The notes under the pieces are model-generated. The model made no database searches, had not been told where the DNA came from, and saw nothing but the letters and a program-made list of their open reading frames with translations. 64,000 nucleotides of DNA from Solea solea (Eukaryota; Chordata; Actinopteri; Pleuronectiformes; Soleidae). The position numbers and the translations under genes were made by a program. Of the stretch, positions 1 to 11,200 are shown piece by piece. The stretch's first letter is position 1. Each line of letters begins with the position of its first letter. The stretch covers positions 5,010,302-5,074,301 of the forward strand of contig NC_081138.1 of assembly GCF_958295425.1 (NCBI RefSeq), in the 5' to 3' direction.

Positions 1-63
1 TATATTTTTGGGCATTTCCCTTTCACAGATCATAAAAAGTTTGATGAATTTGCTGTTTTTCAG

Positions 64-2804
64 GTGTGATTTCCCGAAAATCCAGAGAAATCAGTGTAAA
101 GGCAGGAGAGATGGTGGCTCTGCAGTGTCCTTATTACAGGAATTGGAAACAAGGTGGCTCCACAGTGACCTGGACGAGTCACACAGCTCAGAGAGAGTAT
201 GTGATCAACAAGGTGTCGCGGTCTGAGCTGAAGCAGATGGGTGTGCTGCTTAACAGAAGGAGCCTCGTGATTCTCAGTGCTACTGCAAATCATCAGGGGA
301 CTTACTCATGCTCTTTGGGGTAAGGTCCCAATATTCTTAATAAACATGTAACCATGAGTCATGATTCATAAGAATGGCTCAGTCATGACTCAGAAATCTG
401 TCGTTATCAATTTATTTCTCAACAATAATACCTATAACTGAGTTATAATTCATTTGTAATTTGATTTACTCATCGCTTGGTAATGCTAAAGTAATAAACT
501 GGTCAAGGCTTTATAATTATGACCAACGAGACTACCCTACAGGCAAAGTCCAAGTTAGATCTGATAAAACCACTATAAAGGTATTCATTCTAAAGTAAAA
601 TTAATATTTACATTTTTTAATCTCGATAATAATATAGATTAAAGCGTCACATTCATAACTACAAGAGCTTTACATCTTACTGTCGCTTGGGAATGGCACC
701 ATATATACTCTTCTCCATTGTTTATAATGATTAGCACACTAATACACAAAAATGCCTCTTAAACTATTACCACTATTATGGGAAAATTACTTGTTTCAAG
801 CGAAATGTTAAGTTTTCTTGAAACAAGTCAAATGATCTTAGTAGCTTCAGCCTTAATAAGTAAATAAGTCAAAAAAAATAGTGTGATTAGATTCTTAAAT
901 GTGAGTATTTTATGGTTTCTTTGCTCCATATAACAAAGAAATAATGACAACTAAATCAATGGATCAACATTTTTTGACATTTATGGACAAAATGACCAAT
1001 AAAATACAGATTATGAAAATTGCATAATATAGTTAGTAGCAGCCCTAATTGGGATCTAAATCACAAAATCATTTGTTGACGAGAGCATATTTGTGTTTGG
1101 TAAATTAAAATTATTTTTGTTCATGTTATTTAAAACATTCACATAAATCTGAACTAAAAGATTGGAGAAATTCTGTGGGTCCTGACCCACACTTTGGAAA
1201 CCACCAGTATAGCCACAACTACGTTGAGTGACCTGTGACATCTGTGAAGTCAAGGCACCAGCATTATTTAAAAAGAAAACGTCTCCGAAGTTTGTCGCAT
1301 CGCGCCGACGGAACCTGAAAACCAGAGCGATACCAAAAGTAGTAAAAAGAAAATGATTATGAATCATTGTCATTCATTTCATATTTTAATGACACCACAG
1401 GAATGACAACAGGCGGCAGTTCTGGTTCAATGTGTCGGTGAACCCGGCACAGTCCAGGAACATGTTCTCCCAGACCTGTCGCGCACAAGAGTCCTGCAAA
1501 CTCAGTTGCCCTGATGTCAACGTCCCCGCTGTGAAAACCCGAAGCATGAGCAGCAAGGGCATCATATGGCACAAGGTCATTTTACTTCAGTTGTTTTAAA
1601 ACTATATATCATTGTGTGTTGCTGTTTTGTTTTTGTTTGGTCTTTTTTTTTTTTTTTACCTGCCATGTTTTTACGTTCTTTCCATTGTGAAATGTAGCCT
1701 ACTGCCATTAAACGGCTTCTCCTCCACACGGCACAGATCTGTGCCGCAGTTGCACGGATTAAAAAATGCGTTTTTCTGCATCTTCTTATGTATTATGATT
1801 CATTTTGTATCGCATTTTAGTAGCGTTATAAAGTAGCAGTGATTGTGCAGAAGTCACGACATAGACAAGTGTTTTTCTTTTTAATTTCGTTCATAAGAAA
1901 GAGCTCAGTGAACTTAAATTCAATCCGATTTTAAACATGTTAAGTACTTTTTGCCCTGTTGTGTTCATATAGTTGGTGAAAATTACTTTTTTTTCCCATC
2001 AGATTGTCTAGGACACTTAAAAACACTTAATTTAAGACACTTTATATTTCACATTCTTAAGGGTAATCTTGTGTCTTATAGGAGGGCGAGTTGTTACAGA
2101 ACCATGGTTACTTACCGAGCGTTGAAGAGAACGACCGTGGTGTCTACACCTGTACCAGATCTTATCTCCATCGTGGCCAGATATATAATATGACCTTCAC
2201 AGTGGCACTGGATGTCCACCCAAAGAGTAAGGAGAAACATCTAAACGATTTGTTCTCTTTCAGTTCAGTGTGTGAAGAATGTTCTCCCCTTTCTGCCCAC
2301 AGAACAGGAGAAAGCGGCGGCGATCATTTCACCGCACAATCATGACGTCGTTTTTGTCGAGCTAGGTGAGATTCAGTCCCGTAACACACACACACACACA
2401 CAAACATCTACTGCTTTTAAATCCGATGCAAACTGTTTTTCTTCCAGGATCACCAGCGGAAGTTCTTTGTGAAGCTGTGATGTACTCGGACTTTGATGAC
2501 ATTTTCTGGCTGAGCGGGAAATCAGTTGTGCAAAGAAACCCCGAGTTGCCATTTTCCTCCAACTACAAATGGTGAGCAGCGTTGCCAACGCAAAAGCGGT
2601 CGCACAGACGGCAGATATTACCCTTATCTGTGATGTCTTCTTCATTCCAGGGAAAGTAAAGGTGAAGAAGTGAACATGACGGCGTCTCTCTTCTTCAAAA
2701 ATGTGTCTGAGGACGACCTGAAAAGAAATTACACCTGTAAACTGGAATCTGTCTCCCAGACTTCAAGCTTTGTCACTGTGACACTCGCCAAAAAGGGTTT
2801 GTAA
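64..2804 (+). CDS. IL-1 receptor-like protein, three Ig domains, 5' end outside window, no TM/TIR found
   Basis: Partial gene; the signal-peptide exon would lie left of the window. Coding exons by splice sites and phase: 64-319, 1401-1575, 2082-2226, 2303-2365, 2448-2571, 2651-2796 (or read through to a TAA at 2802-2804). The exon pattern and phases (1,2,0,1,1,2,1) match the intact IL1R1-like gene that follows, exon for exon. Ig cysteines are visible: LQCP and YSCSLG in D1; SCKLSCPDV and VYTCTRSYLH in D2; EVLCEAV and NYTCKLE in D3. The stretch QIYNMTFTV is identical in both genes, so they are tandem paralogues. After D3 the expected donor is a poor GTTTGT, and in-frame reading stops two codons after the split codon. 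No transmembrane or TIR exon was found before the next gene starts at 8252. It is therefore either a soluble or decoy receptor (IL1R2-like role) or a 3'-truncated duplicate. Family membership is sure; function is inferred. Confidence 0.85.
880..1048. repeat. MITE fragment, 'TTTGCTCCATATAAC' family, copy 1
   Basis: Lies in the first visible intron of the IL-1R-like gene. It shares the core GTTTCTTTGCTCCATATAAC and the terminal GCAGCCCTAA-type end with copies near 26.9-27.24 kb, 32.64-32.90 kb and 57.4-57.7 kb. It is a non-autonomous DNA-transposon-like dispersed repeat with no coding capacity. Confidence 0.6.
1825..1985 (+). repeat. Dispersed repeat, paired with 38410-38600
   Basis: The intronic stretch containing GTGCAGAAGTCAC, TTCGTTCATAA and TTCATATAGTT recurs with about the same spacing at 38410-38600, with small indels. 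Class not recognised. Confidence 0.55.
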
Positions 2805-4056
2805 GACAGAGAGTCAGTCCTGTAGTACCACTGTCTTTTATAACCATGTTAAACCTTTGTTTTTCACATCTTACTGTAATTGTATCATTTGTATGTGATG
2901 TATGAATATTGCAGGGCGTGAGGACCAACTATTTACAGATGGACAAACTATTATTACCAAAATCACAATAGAAATATTCAAATTTGTGCCCAATTTTGCA
3001 ATTCATTTGCAACCATATCTGTTTAAATTGATTAAATTCAACAAGTTGTTGCAACCTTCAGTGTGGGTTTTAAATCAAGAGATGGAACGAGTCATGGTTA
3101 TATTTGTAACCCAGGAAGAACACGTCTCTGGTGGAGGACAGGACTAAGGTGAGGTGCCAAAGCAAACAAAACAAACCAAAAATGAAGCCTAGCCCTCACT
3201 ACACACTAATCAAGACAAACTAAAAAAAGAAAACTATCCAGCTCTACTCCAAAACACATACACAGGGTGGCACCTGCTACTTACGTAGTGTTTCCAACAT
3301 CTTTTCTGCGATGTGGTGTGGATGTAGAGGGTACCCTGCTCGGTCCTCCATCCTTCCTCCCCACCACATACCTCATAAGCAGAATCGAGCAGAGGCTGAA
3401 TGCTGCAGGAAGTCAAACAAAAAGAGTAAGAGCTGCTCTTCAAGTCTTCCTTTATATATAATCATATATAATCAGCTCTCCTCCCTACAGCAACTCAGGT
3501 GGAAGCCAATCATCAGCATCATGTGCTCTACCTGGCATGTAACGTCCAATATCACAATTGACTAACAATTATTCAAGTGATGAGTGGTTTCAAATCTTAA
3601 CTCAATGTTTATTGGAAACATTAGCAAATTTGTTTTGGGACCCAAAAAGAATCTCCCGTGACCCGTCTGTGGGAATCAGTGATCTATCAATCTGTCGCTC
3701 TAAACTTGCATCATAAAGTGTTTTTTAAAAAAAAAACGTGTTATTACTATTATGTAAAAGGATTTCAACAATCACTCTCTACATTTTCAATTCAGTCAAC
3801 GTTTTACCCTACAGCTTATGGTTCACTGAGACTTTCACCAACTCACCAGCACTCACGATGCTGTTAAGGTCTGATGATTTTTAACATTTTTAATAAAACT
3901 CTGTGAAACAACATTTTAAAGTAAAGTAAAACACATTGCTGCTGCATGTTTGATCATATATGTGATGTTTTTCTGCCGCCTACTGGCGTAAAATCAGAGT
4001 GCAGCTTCAGAGACTGGCTCTGCTTTGATAATCGCAGAGTAGAATACTCTGAATAT
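2805..4056. other. Intergenic/3' flank, no gene recognised
   Basis: Searched for a transmembrane or TIR exon that could complete the upstream receptor; none was seen in any frame. Short reading frames here show no family motif. The segment is A+T rich with scattered homopolymers. Confidence 0.5.
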
Positions 4057-4386
4057 TTTTATAATATTAATAAGACATTCGGTTGTAATCATTGCTTTAT
4101 TAAATGTATTACACTCAAGATGAAATTACATATATTTAATCACAGTTATCCTCGTCAGTATTTGCGAAATGTTCAATATGATTCTCTGTTTTTGTGCATC
4201 ATAAATATGTTTTTTATTGTCAATCATTTTATATCAAAACAAGCAGTTTTACTTTGCAATTCTGTCTAATATAATGAATATCTTATATTGACCACCGGCT
4301 ACTAAATAGTTGTTTTTTCCACTTTTTTTCCTATGTCAGCCCCCGCTTGGCCAGACTATATGCTCATTGGCCCCCAGGTCACCCCT
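4057..4386. repeat. Non-autonomous hAT-like element fragment (same family as 61677-62129)
   Basis: The segment from TAATAAGACATTCGG through ATTGCTTTATTAAATG to the CACCCCTG-like end is closely similar to the interior and right end of the element at 61677-62129. The left terminal repeat is not recognisable, so this copy is truncated. Confidence 0.65.
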
Positions 4387-4419
4387 GGTCTAAACCTTCA
4401 GGGAAGCTTCCTCATTTGC

Positions 4420-4575
4420 TAGTTTGAGCATCCTATGGTAAAGTGGGAGGGAATAAGGCTTGTGACTGGAGGGTCGCCAGTTCAAATCCTAGAAAAGGTT
4501 AATGGCAGATGGCTGCCATTGCTTCCCGGGCACAGATATACGATGTGTGTGTGTGTTTCTGACTGAAAAGTTAAG
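4420..4575 (+). repeat. tRNA-derived SINE
   Basis: Contains a B-box-like AGTTCAAATCC after GGAGGGTCGCC, preceded by an A-box-like segment and followed by a GCTGCCATTGCTTCCCGGGC body and a GT-rich tail. This layout is typical of fish tRNA-derived SINEs. There is no tRNA fold or matching acceptor stem. Confidence 0.5.
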
Positions 4576-4977
4576 GGTTTAATGGAAATTCTAAAACAAA
4601 AAAACCACATCAACCCCCTTCTGCTCCTGTCAACACTTCCTGTCTCAGTTGCTGCCGCTGAGCGAAGCTTCAAGCCTGAATCTTATAAAGACTTACATGA
4701 AGTTCACCATGAGCAGGGAAAGACTCTCAAATTAAAACCTAAAACCTTTTTTGGATCCACCTCTAAATTATGAAGCTACTTATTACCGACACATCTTTGA
4801 CCTTAAGTCTCATCAGGTCCGTTAGCAGCTATACCTGATGTTGTTGTCCAGTTGTTGTCATATCTGAGAAAAAGTACCAAAGAGTTTCCTTGGTTTTGAT
4901 GTAATGTTACATCAAGTTGTTATTTACTTGGGTTCGGGGGCTTCAAGGAAAACAGGTTGGCAACCACTGGTTAACAT

Positions 4978-6460
4978 TACGTTACATGTCATTTAGCAGA
5001 CACTTTTAACCAAAGCGACTTGGTGTTTAAATTTGGGTACAAATAAGCCCTAGAAGTAAGTGTTTCAAGTAAGCCAAATTATAAAGTGCTAGTCATAAGT
5101 GCTTTTTTTTGTCGTTGTCTTAGTCGAGGTAGAGTCGAAAGAGATGCATTTTTAGTCGGCGGCGGAAGATCTGGAGGCTTTCTGCTGTCCGGATGTCAAT
5201 GGGGAGCTCGTTCCACCATTTGGGAACTAGGACAGCAAACAGTCATACGTTTGGCGAATACCTCTGCCATCCTCTCAGTGAGGGGCCAGCAAGCCAGTTT
5301 GCCGATCCACAGCAGAGCGGAGTGGGCAGGCTGGGGTGTAGGTTTAGATCATGTCCTGGATGTCCTGGAAGCCAGTGAAGGGAGCGGGGTAGTATTAGAG
5401 AACTTTGGTAAGTTGAAGACCAGTCGAGCTGCTGCGTTCTGGATGAGCTGCAGAGGTCGTATGGCACATGCAGGGAGACCAGCCAGGAGGTTGTTGCAGT
5501 AGTCCAAGCGCGAGATGATGAGAGCCTGGACCAGAACCTGTGCCGCCTTCTGGGTTAGAAGAGGCCGTATCCCTCTGATGTTGTGCAACATGTATCTGCA
5601 TGATCGAGCTGTTGCAGCAATGTTGGCAGTGAGGGAGAGATGGTCATCAAGTGTCACACCCAGGTTCCTTGCGGTATGAGAAGGAGCTACCACAGAGTTG
5701 TCGAGGGTGATGGTCAGGTCTGTGGTGGGAGAACCCTTTCCTGGGAGAAAAAAGGAACTTGCAGAGATCTGTTCTGCTACTTGTGTTTCAGACCGGGGGA
5801 AAGAGAGAATGAGTTGGTTGTCATCAGCGTAGCTGTAATAGGAAAAACCATGAGAGTGAATGACAGAACCAAGAGAGTTGGTGTACAGAGAGAAGAGGAG
5901 AGGGCCCAGGACAGAACCCTGAGGGACCCCAGTAGTTAGAGGACAAGGTTCCAACACAGATTCTCTCCAGGTTACTCTGTATGTTCAGTTTTGAAGATTA
6001 GAGTAGGGCAAGTGCAGAGTCTGAGACACCTAGTTCCTGAAGGTAGGAAGTAAGGATCTGGTGGTTAACTGTGTCAAACACTGCATAAAGGTCCAACAGG
6101 ATGAGCACAGAGGAGAGAGAGGCCGCCCTGGCAGTGTGGAGTTGCTCAGTGACAGCAAGAAGTGCAGTTTCGGTCGAGCGACCTGCTTTAAAACCAGACT
6201 GAAGAGGATCAAGAAGGTTGTTCCGGTGAAGGTATGAAGAGAGTTGATTAAAAGATAGTACGCTCCAGAGTTTTGGAAAGAAATGGAAGAAGAGAGACAG
6301 GTCTGTAGTTATGTATTTACTTCAGACGGGTCGAGGGTGGGTTTTTTAAGGGGGGGGGGGGGGGGGGAGGCACTCTGGCCTCTTTAAGAGAGTCATGAAA
6401 GCAACCAGATGATAAAGATGTGTTAATGAGATGGGTGAGGAAGTTAAGTTAATCAATGTT
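4978..6460 (-). mobile_element. L2-clade LINE, 3' part with reverse transcriptase, degraded
   Basis: On the minus strand the RT palm is legible: FKAGRSTETALLAVTEQLH, LDLYAVFDTVNHQIL, then TTGVPQGSVLGPLLF, the catalytic YADD box, ISRLDYCNNLLAGLP and IQNAAARLVFNLP. The longest open piece is 202 codons (5349-5957); the upstream part is in another frame, so the copy is frameshifted. The low-coordinate end (about 4978-5035) has the 'ACATGTCATTTAGCAGAC...AAAGCGACTTGG' tail found at the 3' ends of fish L2 elements. An 18-G run interrupts it at 6350-6367. The element is inactive, 5' truncated and lies between the two IL-1R-like genes. Confidence 0.85.
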
Positions 6461-8043
6461 TAAAAAATACATTTTCATGATATTTGCTGAGCACTGATTG
6501 CATTTTTATGAGGGCTCAGGGTGGACCGGTGATAAGGGCCCCCCCCTCCCCCCCATCCCACCACCTCCACACTGAGACAAAGTGTATCATACTTGTTTTG
6601 TCATTAACACGATTTGTGTACACATATACTGGAAGATCCAAGCCACATTGCCCTCAGAGGGGATTTCCCAATCGTTCACTAATAAAGGTCACTCTATGAT
6701 GTGGGGAACCACAAATGCTATTTGTTGTTGTGGCCCTGGAGAATCTTAGTCAAGTCCTTAACAACAGCAATTCTTATGTTTATTATAATAATAAAACGCT
6801 AATCCACGCTACAGAAATAATTAAAACTCTGTGTAAGTCACGGCTGTAGACTGCATGGATGTGCAAAATCTTTTGACTTAATTTCTTCAACCGAAACCCA
6901 TTTTTCCACAAGATGAGGCGAAGTGATTGCATTTAGAGTGACTTCATTCATCCCACGGCAGGAAAATCAGCAAAAAGGTCAAAGGTAAATACATGGCAAA
7001 TAAAACTATTATTAGTAGTAGTAGTAAGATATTTACATGACAGACAACACAGTTTCCACTACAGAAAGTACATAAAACTGCGGTGGGAAAGGATTAATGC
7101 ACAGATTGAAAGGATGTTACAGTGGAAAAAAAAAAGAAAAAAAGAGGTTAGTGGTTTGACAGTTGTTAGTGTTCCACTGAATTCACCACTGTGTTATTAT
7201 AGACGTTAAAAAACAACCGTATAAATGATTTTACCACTCAACAAGACTGTGCAGGAGACCGTGTAGGAGTAACAATCTGACTCAATTGTTTGGTAATGAA
7301 AGGCTACTGAGGTTTATCATTAACATAATATATAGATAATTGACCAAATTACCTAATTATTCATGATGATTATATTTATTGAAACATGTCTATAATTGTT
7401 TATTAACCATTTATAAATAGTTAACAATAAAAATGTATAACCTATTTTTAATAATGTCCCAGTTTTTTGGGGATCAATAATATTCATCCATCTGTCTACT
7501 AATCTATCTGTCTGTGTGTGTTCTTTGGACCTTTTTCGGAATAAACACTGACCTTCTCAGGACCAGAAGTCCTCATGGAGACCAAAACCTGGTCCTAATA
7601 AAGCAGAGACAAATTTTCTGAGGAACTGGTTTTGGAGTTTAGGGCTACGATTTGAACGGTGGTCATGGTTAAGGTTTGGGATGATGATGATTTGTTGTGG
7701 AGGTCAACGAGAGTCCTTAAAAGGAGAGCTGCACAAACCTGTGTGTGTGAGTGTGTTAAAATGTGTGATTTGAATTCATTTCATAACCCTGCAAATGCAA
7801 ACATGATCTAAAGTCAGAACAAATCAATAAAGAGTGGTGTTCAAATGCATTTTTATGTTGTATTTGTGTCTTCTAGGAGAGTTAATCATCCATTACTTCC
7901 TCTCTTTCCTTCCTTTCACTCTTTCTTTGCCAGTCTGTAATGTTGGACGACTTCCTTCCCTGAGTCTGAACATTTAACTTTCAAGTTTGAAATGTGAGGA
8001 AAACATCTGATAGATGAAGAGCATATCATTTCATGATCCAAGA
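6461..8043. other. Intergenic, no gene recognised
   Basis: A+T-rich spacer between the degraded LINE and the promoter of the IL1R1-like gene. It contains short homopolymers and GTAGTA runs only; no splice-supported exon or family motif was seen. Confidence 0.5.
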
Positions 8044-8087
<44 letters not shown>

Positions 8088-8102
8088 GCCTGTCTGCCTG
8101 TC
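8044..8102 (+). repeat. (GTCT)n microsatellite
   Basis: About fourteen tandem GTCT units, the last few interrupted by GCCT, about 150 bp upstream of the IL1R1-like start codon. Confidence 0.95.
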
Positions 8103-8159
8103 TCATAATGGGTGGGGGTTGACAGTGGTGTGGTATCATGCTCGTGCTATGCCTTTTAT

Positions 8160-8251
8160 CATCCGATTCTTAATACGAAGGAAATGAAACGCCGCGACGA
8201 CGTCTGTGCTGAAGGTTGGTTGGGGCTGCCTCTCCGCTGCAGGCTGTCGTG
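8160..8251 (+). promoter_or_regulatory. Putative proximal promoter/5' UTR of the IL1R1-like gene
   Basis: Sequence immediately before the signal-peptide ATG. It contains GGAAATGAAAC (8180-8190), which fits the AANNGAAA core bound by interferon regulatory factors, followed by a CG-rich GCCGCGACGACG stretch. The transcription start is not visible. The assignment rests only on position and the motif. Confidence 0.3.
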
Positions 8252-11200
8252 ATGCTCAAAGCACCTCTGCTCGCTCTTTTCCTTCTCACACTACAACCAG
8301 GTAAGAGACTCAAGCTTTCATTTTGGTGTTTTTTTTTTTTTGTTTTTTTTTTAGCAGATTACAAAAAGACAGAACAATAGCAAAGAAGGAGGACAACAAA
8401 ATGGGTGGGGGGAAATGGAGCAGGATAAGATTCCATGTTATTTATCATGAGATTCAGTGTCTTGGCTACATCCTGATATTTTTGTATTCATCTGTATCCT
8501 TTGCTCATGGCTTCACATCTTTCACTGACATCCACAAACTGTCACACTGAAAACACGACTGACGTAGAAGCGCAGAGACATTAGGATGTGGTTGAGAGGC
8601 CCCCGCTGAGCTTTCACTCAAAAAAATTTTTTGCTGAGGGTGTGAAACGCACATATACATAGACTCTTGGAAAACAGTTGATGTTCATCCAAAATGGGTA
8701 CAAAATAAAAGCAGCATCCAATCACTGACCTATTTTAACCAATGCTTAGTTTATTATTACCTATTACTGCTTAAAGTGGCCTATGCTTAATTAAATGCCC
8801 GAAAGGTCTGCACTGAATTGGAAAAAACAAAACAAAAAAACAGCAGAATCTCGCAGAATATTTTTTAAATGATAATGAGAATTTGGATGAATATTTTATT
8901 ATATTAGTATTATATCATATATTTCTATTCATTTCACTGTCACTTGGCTGCATGTCTTGGCCAGGATCCCCTTTTGTTTTTGAAAATCGAAAAAATCCTA
9001 AAAACACATGGGTCATTGAAAGTGCTCGAATTTTTATGCAAAAATAAGTTAAGTTGATATTTAGGTAAATGTCTCCTTTGTTTGTAATAGCGCCACCTAC
9101 TGTTTCATGCTGCTACAAGTTGCCCTCTCATCTTAAGCTGTGTCAGCACATTCGGTCCTTGAATTTTGAAGAAATTTGTCCTGGAAAGTACTTGAAAAGT
9201 CCTTGAATTTGATGTCAACCAAGGTTTGGGAACCCTGTAAAAAAATAAACTGCAGTTCTTGTCACTCTTTCACAGGTACATGTTACTGGAGGTCTAATAT
9301 ATGCGTCAAAGTAGGAGAGATGGTGACGCTGGACTGTCCTCCTACCGCTAATTATAACGGTGATCTCAAAGTGGTCTGGACCAGTTACTCCCCGCAGGAA
9401 GTGGATCTGACCAGCATGGCTCGAGCTGAGCAGAGGCACAAGGGTGTGTTGGTTCATGGAAGGAGCCTCATTATTCTCAGTGCATCTGCAGAGCATCATG
9501 GGAACTACTCGTGCTCTCTGGGGTAAAGTTTTTTATCAGCCCTACAATCATTTCAAATTAATCTTCATAGCATCATATAGTCACTCAGTATTCGATTGGT
9601 TAAAATATAGAAAAACAAGTTTTATGAATGATTGCATCTATAAAAACGAAAGATGACCTCATTCGTGTTACAAGCATTTAGTTAGTGGACTTCATGTGTT
9701 TTTGCAGAAGAAATGACTTGAGTGTGTGCTCCTCTAAACCCATACATCCCACGGTTGTGCTATAATTTACCAGGATCTTTGAATGCATCTCATAAGCTGC
9801 TGTCTTTAGCTGGAGTTTAGAAATAGTCAAATCAAATATTCATCTTTGCAAGAAATGCTCATGAATTGAGACACGGATTGCAACACTAGAAAAGTACAAC
9901 TGTGTTACATGTTATAATAAGGACTTATTTTTCTTATAACTTGACAGAAATGCAAGCAGTCATTTCCTGGTGACAGTGTCCAGACTGTGTAATATGAGCA
10001 TCTATAATGATAGCTGCAAATTAACAGACTACTGCAAATTTAACTGTCCTGACGTAAATGTGCCAGCCATAAACACCCCCAACATCACTTACAATGGCAT
10101 CATGTGGCGCAAGGTAAGTTCCTTTTTACATTTGGAAAAACATTACCACCGTTTTTTTTTTTATTCTTTTCTTTATATAATTCTAAGCTGAACTTATTTT
10201 TCCATCTTGTAGGGGAATTGGTCATTGCCAAACTACGATAAACTCACTTTTTCAGCTTTTGAAGAGAAGGACGCCGGTATTTACACCTGTACCAGATCTT
10301 ACCTGCATCATGGTCAAATATATAATATGACCTTCACGGTGCCACTTGATGTCAAACCACAGTGTGAGAAAAACACCTCATCGATTTCTTCGTCTTCAAT
10401 CTTCTTTTTAAAGAGTTTTGTACAAACATGTTTCTCCCTTTTTCCCCCACAGCGGATGATAAACCGGCAGCGATCGTTTCCCCACGCGAGAATGAAGTCT
10501 TCCTTGTCAACTTAGGTGATCTGGGGATACACATATACACATTTCCTGCCATTTCAAATTGAAACTTTAAAAATCTTATTTTCTTCCTTCCAGGCTCAAA
10601 CATGGAGATTGAGTGTAAAGCTGTGATCAACTCAGAATTCGATGGCCTGTGCTGGATAATCAATGGAAACTCAGCAGTGAAAGAAAACGCTGGCTTACCA
10701 GTTTTCGTCAAACGCACAAAGTAAAAAGTGACACATACCAGTCAATAAACCATCCATTTTGTCCTGCTTTATCCTCCACATGATTGAACACACTAAATAC
10801 TCCCTGTATGTGACTTCGAATGAACCCTAATGTAACGTAGATTAACGACGTGAATGAAAACTCACCCCCATAAGAAGATAGAAGGTTAATAAGAGGTTTG
10901 GGGTGATTTCATTTCATCGTTGGCGTCATGTCAACCGTTTGTGTATAAACTCTGGAGAAAGTTCGCTAGCTTAAATGCTAACGCTTTAGAATTAAGTCCG
11001 CTAGCATAGCAGAAGTGACATCGGCGTTGGCATGACAAGAAGCCTCTTCCTTCGTTAAAGGTGACATCGAATGCTCGTATCGCACATATGTGTTCGTTAT
11101 GGAGGTCTACTTACATATATTAACTTGTTTTCGTGGTCAAAAACCTCGTAGTCGCTGCAAACAAGCCGATCGAAATATCTCCTCACTGACGCTCTCGTCA

